Assembly (NCBI GenBank): GCA_036503065.1
Contig: DASXXM010000622.1
Location: 1 to 8,145, forward strand
Length of the DNA: 8,145 bases
DNA from: DATEPR01 sp036503065
Lineage (GTDB): Bacteria > Actinomycetota > Actinomycetes > Mycobacteriales > Pseudonocardiaceae
Direction: 5' to 3'
The notes beneath the pieces were generated by a model. That model saw nothing but the letters and a program-made list of their open reading frames with translations, did not search any database and was not told the origin of the DNA. Below are positions 1-5,510 of this stretch, one piece after another (position 1 is the first letter of the stretch; every line of letters starts with the position of its first letter). The translations under genes and the position numbers were made by a program.

Positions 1-1
1 C

Positions 2-370
2 AAGCAGTTCGCCAGCACCGGCGCCGGCACCGACCTGGCGCTGCTGTCCGACGGCACCGTGCGTGCCTGGGGCAACGACTTCAACGGCTCGTGGGGCAAC
101 GGCGTGACCTGCGCACCCGGCACCAGCTGTTACACCGACACGCCGGTCACGGTGACCGGACTGACCGGCGCGACGGCAATCTCGGCAGGTGTGACCGGCG
201 CCTACGCGCTGCGGTCGGACGGCACCATGGTCGCGTGGGGCGGCGGCCAGAGCGGCGAGTTGGGCAACGGTAACGAATTCTCGATCAGCAACGTGCCGGT
301 CCAGGTGCCGGGCCTTGCCGGCGTGACGGCGATCGGCAACGGCGGTTTCGCGGTGGTCCCGAACCCGTAA
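2..370 (+). CDS. RCC1-repeat protein, C-terminal fragment
   Basis: The open frame enters from the left edge in frame with position 2 and ends at the TAA at 368-370, so only the last 122 residues are visible and the true start lies outside. Two RCC1-type blade signatures can be seen: LLSDGTVRAWGND followed by GSWGNG, then ALRSDGTMVAWGGG followed by GELGNGN. Each is followed by the usual linker of the form TPVTVTGLTGATAIS or VPVQVPGLAGVTAIG. RCC1 repeats build seven-bladed beta-propellers that usually act as protein-binding platforms. In actinomycetes many such proteins are secreted, but the N-terminus that would show this is missing here. Two cysteines eight residues apart (VTCAPGTSCY) lie in a blade insertion and could form a disulfide, which would fit an extracellular location (inference). 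The protein ends shortly after the last partial blade. The partner and role cannot be told from this fragment. Confidence 0.85.
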   Translation, partial: KQFASTGAGTDLALLSDGTVRAWGNDFNGSWGNGVTCAPGTSCYTDTPVTVTGLTGATAISAGVTGAYALRSDGTMVAWGGGQSGELGNGNEFSISNVPVQVPGLAGVTAIGNGGFAVVPNP

Positions 371-380
371 CGGGACCAGC

Positions 381-416
381 GAAAGGGCCGGGACCGCATG
401 CGGTCCCGGCCCTTTC
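381..416. terminator. 36-bp perfect palindrome, likely bidirectional terminator
   Basis: Positions 381-416 form a perfect inverted repeat, with 18 bases on each side of a GCATGC centre. It starts 10 bases after the stop of the RCC1 gene (+) and ends 7 bases before the stop codon of the DUF2304 gene (-). The outer ends are GAAAGGG and CCCTTTC, so each strand gives a GC-rich stem with a short A/T step near its base. There is no long U tract, as is common for actinomycete terminators. The position between two convergent stop codons is the main argument for termination in both directions. Confidence 0.8.
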
Positions 417-423
417 CACATGG

Positions 424-792
424 TCAGGAGCGGGTGTCGTCGGCCCGGGTGCGCGCGGTGTGCTCGTCCAGGTCAAGGCGCAGGATCGCCAGGTCCTCGG
501 CGAGTTTGCGGGTTTCGTTCTCCAGTCGGGACAGCTCCCAGGACAGGTGCAGCGCGACGCAGATCAGGAACACGATCGCCACGAAGAACAACAGGTTGGC
601 CGGAATGGTGACCCCGGCCGACCTGCTGATCGACACCAGCACGTTCGGGAAGACGGTCAGCACGAGCAACACGACGCCGACGACCAGCCACAGCACGGTG
701 TACTTCTCACTGAGCTGACGGCGGCGGAGCAGTTCGAAGATGCCGGCCAGCACCAGGATGCTGCCGATCACCTCGATGATGTAAGGGCTCAT
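424..792 (-). CDS. DUF2304 small membrane protein, partner of the glycosyltransferase
   Basis: A 122-residue protein with three predicted membrane helices (about residues 4-22, 31-52 and 63-83), followed by a charged, probably coiled-coil tail (about 84-113, rich in L/E/R heptads). The segment LRRRQLSEKYTVLWLVVG between helices 1 and 2 is the hallmark of DUF2304. I chose the ATG at 792 because an ideal AGGAGG (798-803 on this strand) lies 5 bases upstream; the frame stays open further upstream but those starts lack such a site. It begins 28 bases after the stop of the glycosyltransferase gene, so the two are one operon. DUF2304 proteins are often encoded beside GT2 polyprenyl-phosphate sugar synthases, and from memory the mycobacterial Rv3631/Rv3632 pair is similar. 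A role in anchoring or stabilising the enzyme, or in handling its lipid product, is inference; no catalytic motif is visible. Confidence 0.85.
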   Translation of the reverse strand: MSPYIIEVIGSILVLAGIFELLRRRQLSEKYTVLWLVVGVVLLVLTVFPNVLVSISRSAGVTIPANLLFFVAIVFLICVALHLSWELSRLENETRKLAEDLAILRLDLDEHTARTRADDTRS

Positions 793-797
793 CTGGT

Positions 798-803
798 CCT
801 CCT
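798..803 (-). promoter_or_regulatory. Ribosome binding site of the DUF2304 gene
   Basis: A perfect AGGAGG on the minus strand with a 5-base spacer to the ATG at 792. It sets the start of the DUF2304 gene within a frame that remains open for another 70 or so codons upstream, inside the preceding glycosyltransferase gene. Confidence 0.8.
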
Positions 804-820
804 GGTCCGGCGGCCGCCGG

Positions 821-1582
821 TCAGCTGCCTTCCATGCTCGGCGCCACCTGCTGGGTGACCGTGGTGACGTCCCAGCGGCGGACCAGCGCCAGCAGCAGGG
901 CGAATCCGGCGCGGAACAGGTAGACCGTCGCCTTCCACGGGGCATGGCTCGGCTTGCCGCCGCGTCGTGCCCGCATGTGTGCCGGCACCTGTGCCACCCG
1001 GCAACCGGCACGCAGCGCGATCACCAGTGACTCGACCGTGTCACCCAGGTACTCCACCGGGTAGTGCTGGGCGAACAGCGGCAGCGCGCGGCCACCGGTC
1101 GCCTTGAAGCCGGACGTCGTGTCGGCCAGCCGGGTGCCGGCCAGCCGGGACAGCACCTTCGAGAGCGCCGCCATCGCCCACTTGCGTGGGCCGGACACCT
1201 CGTAGTCGTGGCCGTCCTCGAACCGGCTGCCGATGACGATGTCCGCTTCGCTCAGCTTGGCCAGCAGCACGGGCAGGTCACGCGGGTCGTGCTGACCGTC
1301 CGCGTCGACCTGCACGGCCGCGGTGTAGCCATGCCGGACGGCGTACCGGAAGCCGGCGCGCATCGCGCCGCCGACCCCCAGGTTGTAGGAGAGTTCGAGG
1401 ACCTTGGCGCCTGCGGCCCTGGCCACCTCGGCGGTTCGGTCGGACGAACCGTCGTCGACCACGAGCACGTCGATCATGGGCATCGCGGCGTAGATCTCGC
1501 GGACCGTCTCGCCGACGGCCTGTTCCTCGTTCCAGGCGGGCACCACGATCAGGGCACGCTCGCCGGCGGGTTCGCTCGACAC
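821..1582 (-). CDS. Family 2 glycosyltransferase, polyprenyl-phosphate sugar synthase-like
   Basis: A 253-residue GT2 (GT-A fold) enzyme of the dolichol-phosphate mannose synthase type. It should transfer a sugar from a nucleotide donor to a polyprenyl phosphate on the inner face of the membrane. Visible landmarks are VVPAWNEE (13-20) at the start of the nucleotide-binding fold, LVVDDGSSDRT (40-50), a glycine-rich stretch after LSYNLGVGGAMRAGF, the metal-binding DADGQHDP (93-100), IGSRFEDG (117-124) and DTTSGFKA (154-161). A hydrophobic segment near 217-233 may rest on the membrane, but the large C-terminal membrane domain found in some relatives is absent. The next gene, a small DUF2304 membrane protein, may fill that need. 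The start is a GTG at 1582 without a clear ribosome binding site; a leaderless transcript is possible. The sugar donor (mannose, glucose or an N-acetylhexosamine) cannot be read from the sequence. Confidence 0.88.
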   Translation of the reverse strand: MSSEPAGERALIVVPAWNEEQAVGETVREIYAAMPMIDVLVVDDGSSDRTAEVARAAGAKVLELSYNLGVGGAMRAGFRYAVRHGYTAAVQVDADGQHDPRDLPVLLAKLSEADIVIGSRFEDGHDYEVSGPRKWAMAALSKVLSRLAGTRLADTTSGFKATGGRALPLFAQHYPVEYLGDTVESLVIALRAGCRVAQVPAHMRARRGGKPSHAPWKATVYLFRAGFALLLALVRRWDVTTVTQQVAPSMEGS

Positions 1583-1588
1583 GGGGCA

Positions 1589-1594
1589 AGACTA
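1589..1594 (-). promoter_or_regulatory. Candidate -10 element (TAGTCT) for a leaderless glycosyltransferase mRNA
   Basis: TAGTCT on the minus strand fits the actinobacterial TANNNT -10 consensus and ends six bases before the GTG start at 1582. That is the spacing expected if transcription begins on the start codon itself. No purine-rich ribosome binding site is present between them (TGCCCC), which agrees with leaderless translation. I found no convincing -35 element, so this is a modest prediction. Confidence 0.4.
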
Positions 1595-1624
1595 GGTCAC
1601 GCCCGTGGCGGTGCCGCACGTGGG

Positions 1625-1665
1625 AACCCGGATCGGGCCGACGGTGCGCCGGCCCGATCCGGGTT
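1625..1665 (-). terminator. Hairpin terminator after the DUF1906 gene
   Basis: A 16-base perfect stem (arms 1625-1640 and 1650-1665) with a 9-base loop lies between the stop of the DUF1906 exoprotein gene (1679) and the start of the glycosyltransferase gene (1582), both on the minus strand. It should stop read-through from the exoprotein gene. On the minus strand the stem is followed by CCCACG, with no U tract. The candidate leaderless promoter of the next gene lies beyond it, so the two genes are probably separate transcription units. Confidence 0.75.
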
Positions 1666-1678
1666 TGTGTCGCGCCGA

Positions 1679-3979
1679 TCAGAAGTAGCCGAAGACGTCG
1701 GCTATCACGTCGACGGTGCCGGACTTGTTGTAGAGGTTCACCGAGCCGTTGGTGACCGGGACGATGACCAGGTTGGGGATGGTCTCGCCCGCGGTGAAGT
1801 TGAGGTTGCTCACGGTGGGTAGGACGGCCTCGCCGCCGGGGAACGCCGAGAGGAAGCTCGCTGCGGTCGGATTGGTGACGGTGACGTTGAGAACGATGGA
1901 CGACACAGTGGACGGGACACCCGCGAGGTTGGCGACGCGCAGGTTCAGTGTCTGGTTGGGCTGCACCTTGGCCACCGGCGCGCCGGTGCCGTTGCGGGTG
2001 TCCAGCAGTCGGGTCGGCGCGACCGGCGTGAAGTCTCGGACGCCGTTCGCGTAGTAGCCGAACACGTCGGCGATGACGTCCACCGAGCCCGAGCGGTTGT
2101 AGATGGTCACGTTACCGCTGTTGATCGGGACCATGACCAGGTTGGGGATGGTCTCGCCCGCGGTGAAGTTCAGATTGCTCGTGTTCGGGACGGGTTGGCC
2201 GAAGGGGAACACCGAGAGGAAGCCGGACTCGCTGGGGTTGGTGACGGTGACGTTGAGGATCACGCCCGATGCGGTGGACGGGATACCGGCCGGGGAGCCC
2301 AGGACGGTCAGGACCAGCGTCTGGTTGGCCTGGAGCTTGGCCTGCGGTGCGCCGGTGCCGTTGCGGGTGTCCAGTATCCGTGTCGGCGGGACCGCGTTCA
2401 GCCCCTCGCCGCCGCTGGGCGTGTAGTAGCCGAACAGGTCCGCGACGACGTCCACCGAGCCGGTCAGGTTGATGAAGTCAACCGAGCCGTCCGTCACCGG
2501 CACCACGACCAGGTTGGGGATCGTCTCGCCAGGGGTGAAGTTGAGGTTCGACGCGCCGGGCACGTTCCCGCCGTCCGGGAACACCGTCAGGAAGCTCGCG
2601 ACGGTCGGGTTGGTGGCGGTGACGTTCAACACCACCGCGGTCGTGTCGATCGGCACGTTCGCGGTGCCGCCGAATACCGGCAGGGCGAGCGTCGCGCCGC
2701 CGCCCAGCTTGGCCTGCGGTGCGCCGGTGCCGTTGCGGGTGTCCAGCACCCTGGTCGGCGATGTCGGGACGAATCCGCTGGTCACCGGCACGGCCGGGGT
2801 GCCGGCCACGCCGACGTCGAGCTGGTCGGAGTCGATGTTGATCGTGACGTTGTCGTAGGTCTCGTTGTGCCCGCCCTGGTACTGGTGGACGCGCTGGTGG
2901 CCGGCGAAGTCGGCAGCCGGGATGACCGTGTCGTCGGTGGTCGCGACGCCGTCCCACCGGGCGGTGAACGCCACGTCCGGGGTGGTCAGGCCGCCGTAGT
3001 TGGCGACGAGGTCGGTGATGCCGGAATCGGCGCTGCTGTAGACGCTGGACCAGTAGCCCGCCCGGTGCAGTTCGGTGGTCCAGGCCGCCTCGAAGGCGAG
3101 CGCCGGGCCGCGTTGGCCCGGCGGGTACGCCTCCATGTCGTAGTAGAGGACGTTGCCGGGACCGAAGCCGAGGGCGGACGCCCTGGCGACCGCGTCGTCG
3201 GCGGCGCTGGTGCCCTGGCTCTGCGGCGCGGTGATCTGGTTGAAGGCGGCCTGCGGACCCACGTAGAGCGGCAGGAAGTGCCAGCCTGCGACGGACTGCG
3301 CCGACGTCCAGGCCGCGGTCAGGTTCGCCTGCGAGCACGCGACGTCCTGGCCGCCGATGTAGATGCCGATGGCGCTGTAGGGCGAGCCGCTGCGCCACGC
3401 GTTCATCGTGCCGGTGGCGGGCGCGGTGCAGGCGTCGAAGCCCGCGCCGGTGTCGTTGGTGGCGCTGGTGGGCAGCGCCGCGGCCGACGGGGTCAGCGCC
3501 TGGGGCTTGCGGGTTGCCTGCGGGCTCGGCGCGGGGAGGCCGGCGCTCGCCAGCGCGGTGCTGACGGCGGCGCGGTCCCGGTCGTAGGTCGCGGTGATCG
3601 AGACGGTCGAGTTGGTCACCGAGATCTGGTGGGCCTCGGTGTTCTCGGTGGCGCTCGCGGTGGTGGCCGTGGCCGGCTGCACCAGCAGGGCCTCGGTGCG
3701 GCCGACCAGGTGCGTCGGGCAGTTCTGGTCGCGGCCGGGCGTGCCGAGGTAGACGGCGTGCCGGTCGAATCGCACGCAGGTGGTCGAGGTCGCGGACACG
3801 GTGATCACCGGCCAACTGCTCGGCACGGTGAAGTCGAGGCCCAGGTACGACACCTGCTGGTCCCCGGCCTGCGGACCGGGTGCGGCCAGTGCAACGCCGG
3901 AACCGGCCGCCAACGCCACCGCGACGGCGCAGGCCACCACGGCCGGTCTTGCCTTTCGGGCACGGCGAAACTCCAACAT
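1679..3979 (-). CDS. Secreted DUF1906 (glycoside-hydrolase-like) protein with three C-terminal repeats
   Basis: A 766-residue exported protein. Residues 1-33 are a signal peptide: basic start (EFRRARKARP), hydrophobic core and a likely cut after VALA. Residues 42-100 form a conserved-looking N-terminal region with a cysteine pair (C68, C87) and the motif GRTEALLVQP. A low-complexity Ala/Thr/Ser/Pro linker leads to a DUF1906 (Rv2525c-like) domain at about 179-393, recognised by GFDACTAP, MNAWRS..YSAIGIYIGG, VLYYDME (277-283) and the closing IDSDQLDVGV. DUF1906 has a TIM-barrel fold related to GH25-type lysozymes; D281 and E283 lie where acidic active-site residues would be expected, but hydrolysis of peptidoglycan is inference. 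Three 117-residue repeats (403-519, 527-643, 650-766) end the protein exactly at the stop. An upstream ATG at 3985 is possible, but the 3979 ATG is better spaced from the ribosome binding site. The gene is divergent from the nitroreductase gene. Confidence 0.88.
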   Translation of the reverse strand: MLEFRRARKARPAVVACAVAVALAAGSGVALAAPGPQAGDQQVSYLGLDFTVPSSWPVITVSATSTTCVRFDRHAVYLGTPGRDQNCPTHLVGRTEALLVQPATATTASATENTEAHQISVTNSTVSITATYDRDRAAVSTALASAGLPAPSPQATRKPQALTPSAAALPTSATNDTGAGFDACTAPATGTMNAWRSGSPYSAIGIYIGGQDVACSQANLTAAWTSAQSVAGWHFLPLYVGPQAAFNQITAPQSQGTSAADDAVARASALGFGPGNVLYYDMEAYPPGQRGPALAFEAAWTTELHRAGYWSSVYSSADSGITDLVANYGGLTTPDVAFTARWDGVATTDDTVIPAADFAGHQRVHQYQGGHNETYDNVTINIDSDQLDVGVAGTPAVPVTSGFVPTSPTRVLDTRNGTGAPQAKLGGGATLALPVFGGTANVPIDTTAVVLNVTATNPTVASFLTVFPDGGNVPGASNLNFTPGETIPNLVVVPVTDGSVDFINLTGSVDVVADLFGYYTPSGGEGLNAVPPTRILDTRNGTGAPQAKLQANQTLVLTVLGSPAGIPSTASGVILNVTVTNPSESGFLSVFPFGQPVPNTSNLNFTAGETIPNLVMVPINSGNVTIYNRSGSVDVIADVFGYYANGVRDFTPVAPTRLLDTRNGTGAPVAKVQPNQTLNLRVANLAGVPSTVSSIVLNVTVTNPTAASFLSAFPGGEAVLPTVSNLNFTAGETIPNLVIVPVTNGSVNLYNKSGTVDVIADVFGYF
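1682..2032 (-). repeat. Exoprotein repeat 3 (residues 650-766)
   Basis: Third 117-residue unit, six residues after the second. It runs from FTPVAPTRLLDTRNGTGAP to DVIADVFGYF, directly before the stop codon, so the protein has no tail after the repeats and no LPXTG-type or membrane anchor. Confidence 0.85.
2051..2401 (-). repeat. Exoprotein repeat 2 (residues 527-643)
   Basis: Second 117-residue unit, seven residues after the first. It opens with PPTRILDTRNGTGAPQAKL, has the SNLNFTAGETIPNLV block and closes with DVIADVFGYY. Short stretches are identical at the DNA level to the neighbouring copies, for example at the RNGTGAP codons shared with repeat 1 and the FTAGETIPNL codons shared with repeat 3. 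This points to duplication within the gene. Confidence 0.85.
2423..2773 (-). repeat. Exoprotein repeat 1 (residues 403-519)
   Basis: First of three 117-residue units. It opens with FVPTSPTRVLDTRNGTGAPQ, continues with a VVLNVTATNPT strand and an SNLNFTPGETIPNLV block, and closes with DVVADLFGYY. The pattern suggests a beta-sandwich-like cell-surface domain; I cannot name the family. This copy is slightly more divergent than the other two at the centre (PVFGGTANVPIDTT). Confidence 0.85.
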
Positions 3980-4090
3980 CAACATGCTCCCTTGATCGCC
4001 TTTGGATATCGAAGATGTCCCCGACAGACGGCAGGTCACGGAGCACGTCGCGCGCTGAGCCGGCCCCGCCAGAAGGTACACCGTGCGACG
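3980..4090. promoter_or_regulatory. Divergent intergenic region between exoprotein and nitroreductase genes
   Basis: These 111 bases must hold the promoters of both divergent genes. Apart from the exoprotein ribosome binding site, the only notable signal is a relatively AT-rich patch (TTTGGATATCGAAGAT, about 4001-4016) that could contain the exoprotein -10 region. An AGAAGG at 4071-4076 is the nearest purine-rich site to the nitroreductase ATG, but it sits 14 bases away. I could not pair a convincing -35 with a -10 on either strand. Confidence 0.4.
3987..3993 (-). promoter_or_regulatory. Ribosome binding site choosing the exoprotein start
   Basis: AAGGGAG on the minus strand lies 7 bases from the ATG at 3979 but only 1 base from the in-frame ATG at 3985. 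The spacing favours the inner ATG, giving a mature-looking signal peptide that begins MLEFRRARK. The frame is open back to 4081, but nothing there resembles a start signal, and such a start would bury the signal peptide. Confidence 0.7.
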
Positions 4091-4744
4091 ATGGCCTTTG
4101 TGGACACGATCGAACTGACACCGGACGAGTTGCTCACGACGACCCGCTCGGTTCGCAAGCGGCTGGATTTCGTCCGTCCCGTCCCGTTGGCGCTGGTCCG
4201 GGAGTGTCTGGACATCGCCCTACAGGCGCCGTCGGGCAGCAACCGGCAAACCTGGCACTGGATCGTGGTGACGGATGCGGCGCGCCGCAAGGCGATCGGC
4301 GAGTTCTACCGGCGTGCCGTTGCCGACTACCTGACGGGGTCGGGCTTCGCGGGCAGGCTGTTCGCCGACGACCCGACACGGGCGCCGGTGCAGGCCAGGG
4401 TCGGGGACAGCGTGGCCTACCTCGGCGAGCACCTTGGCGACGCACCGGTCCTGGTCATCCCCTGCATCAGGGCCCCTGACCTGCCGGCGGGCAACCAGGC
4501 CGGGCTGTGGGGCTCGATCCTGCCGGCCGCATGGAGCTACATGCTCGCGGCGCGGGCCCGTGGGCTGGGCACCGCGTGGACCACCCTGCACCTGAACTAC
4601 GAGGCCGAGATCGCCGAACTGCTCGGCATGCCGGCCGACATCCGCCAGGCCGCGCTCATCCCGACCGCGTTCAGCGTCGGGACCGACTTCAGGCCGGCCG
4701 CCCGGCAACCCCTGGACGAGGTACTGCACGTCGACCGTTGGTGA
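4091..4744 (+). CDS. Nitroreductase family protein (FMN-dependent oxidoreductase)
   Basis: A 217-residue protein of the usual nitroreductase length. These are cytoplasmic FMN enzymes, normally dimers, that reduce nitroaromatics, quinones or related substrates with NAD(P)H. The N-terminal TTRSVRKRLD (17-26) is the phosphate-binding RS(V/I)R motif. APSGSNRQTWHW (46-57) is the flavin-contacting ASS/APSGSNxQPW-type loop. The helix AAWSYMLAARARGLGTAWTT (146-165) is the core helix before the second flavin contact. The C-terminal part keeps the RxPLDEVLHVDRW ending of one nitroreductase branch, but the common GYP in the preceding strand reads AFSVGTDF here. The ATG at 4091 is chosen because homologous-looking sequence begins right after it; its ribosome binding site is weak and a GTG at 4100 is possible. 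It is divergent from the exoprotein gene and 55 bases ahead of the Abi-alpha gene. The substrate is unknown. Confidence 0.88.
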   Translation: MAFVDTIELTPDELLTTTRSVRKRLDFVRPVPLALVRECLDIALQAPSGSNRQTWHWIVVTDAARRKAIGEFYRRAVADYLTGSGFAGRLFADDPTRAPVQARVGDSVAYLGEHLGDAPVLVIPCIRAPDLPAGNQAGLWGSILPAAWSYMLAARARGLGTAWTTLHLNYEAEIAELLGMPADIRQAALIPTAFSVGTDFRPAARQPLDEVLHVDRW

Positions 4745-4782
4745 CCGCCGGTGACCTATCCTCAGTGGACTCAACGGTGACT
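4740..4782 (+). promoter_or_regulatory. Candidate promoter/operator with GGTGAC(C/T) direct repeats
   Basis: A TATCCT at 4757-4762 could be the -10 of a promoter for the Abi-alpha/DUF445 pair; it would give a leader of about 30 bases carrying the AAGGGGGG ribosome binding site at 4789-4796. Just before it, GGTGACC occurs twice with a 10-base period (4740-4746 and 4750-4756), and GGTGACT occurs again at 4776-4782. The first copy overlaps the nitroreductase stop codon. The repeats could be a regulator site or chance; no good -35 is present. Confidence 0.3.
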
Positions 4783-4799
4783 CCGGCCAAGGGGGGCGC

Positions 4800-5510
4800 A
4801 TGCCAGCGACCGACGCGGTGTTCGACCAACTCGGCCAGGCCGCCCGCTGGCTGGCGCGGACCGGCTGGCGGGTGACTCGCGGGCTGCCCGGCGGTGAGCT
4901 CGCCGAGCGCAGGCTGCTGGACCTGGAAACCACGGTCGTCGAAGGGATTCGGCGCCGGCTGGCACCGGATGACGTGGTCACCCTGGTGCGCCCGGTGAAC
5001 GGCCAGGTCGAGCCGCTCCGCGCCGGCATGGCCGAACTCATCAACCGGTCCGCGAACGCCGACGCCGCCCGCGCGACCGGGTACCTGCACAGCATGATCC
5101 TGCGGCAACTCGTCCCGGACGAGGCACGCATCCTGGCCGCACTGGCCGACGGGGTGCCACGGCCTGCCGTGGACGTCGTGGTGCGCACCACCCTCGGCGG
5201 CGTCCAGCGCACGGTCCTGCGCAACGCATCCTCCGTCGGCCGCCAGGCAGGCGTGTCAGCGCCCGACCACGTGCCCGCCTACCTGACCCGGTTGTACCGG
5301 ATGGGCGTGGTGGACATCGGCGACGAGGACCCCGCGCTGGCCGAGCAGTACGACATCCTGCTCACCGACCCGCTCGTGCGCGACGCGGAGGACCTGGCCA
5401 GGAAGGCCCGCAAGGGCGCCGCCAGGATCGTCCGGCACACCGTGATGATCTCCGATCTCGGCGGCCGGTTCTGGTCGGCGAGTGATCCGATCGGCCGGCC
5501 GGGCGGGTAG
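4800..5510 (+). CDS. Abi-alpha (DUF4393) family protein
   Basis: A 236-residue, probably soluble, helix-rich protein. The best landmark is the central block MAELINRSANADAA (77-90) followed by the helix ILRQLVPDEARILAALADG (100-118). It matches the pattern W/M-x-E-L-I-x-x-A...L..L.P.EA.IL typical of the Abi-alpha (DUF4393) family. The later segment YLTRLYRMGVVDIGDEDPAL (161-180) looks like the short winged or beta-turn region that follows in this family. Arg-rich helices near the start (about 15-53) and end (about 197-213) are basic and may bind membrane or nucleic acid (inference). The ATG at 4800 has a strong AAGGGGGG (4789-4796) upstream. The stop at 5508-5510 overlaps a possible GTG start of the DUF445 gene, implying coupled translation. 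The Abi name comes from similarity to phage-exclusion proteins; a defence role here is unproven. Confidence 0.72.
   Translation: MPATDAVFDQLGQAARWLARTGWRVTRGLPGGELAERRLLDLETTVVEGIRRRLAPDDVVTLVRPVNGQVEPLRAGMAELINRSANADAARATGYLHSMILRQLVPDEARILAALADGVPRPAVDVVVRTTLGGVQRTVLRNASSVGRQAGVSAPDHVPAYLTRLYRMGVVDIGDEDPALAEQYDILLTDPLVRDAEDLARKARKGAARIVRHTVMISDLGGRFWSASDPIGRPGG

Noticed and set aside
1064..1822. A 252-codon plus-strand frame crossing the glycosyltransferase gene, the hairpin and the end of the exoprotein gene.
   Set aside because: It crosses two genes and a terminator on the opposite strand and shows no recognisable domain.
1682..2773. The regular repeats considered as a CRISPR array or tandem DNA repeat.
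   Set aside because: The period is 351 bases plus short linkers, the repeats are in frame, and conservation follows the protein, so this is domain duplication.
2478..4121. A 547-codon minus-strand frame overlapping the exoprotein gene.
   Set aside because: It is an out-of-frame Arg/His/Pro-rich translation of the same strand, while the other frame has a signal peptide, DUF1906 motifs and repeats.
2195..4744. An 849-codon open frame on the plus strand covering the antisense of the exoprotein gene and running into the nitroreductase.
   Set aside because: Upstream of 4091 the translation is Arg/Gly/Val-rich and low in complexity, the usual mirror image of a GC-rich gene on the other strand. 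Only the part from 4091 resembles a protein family.
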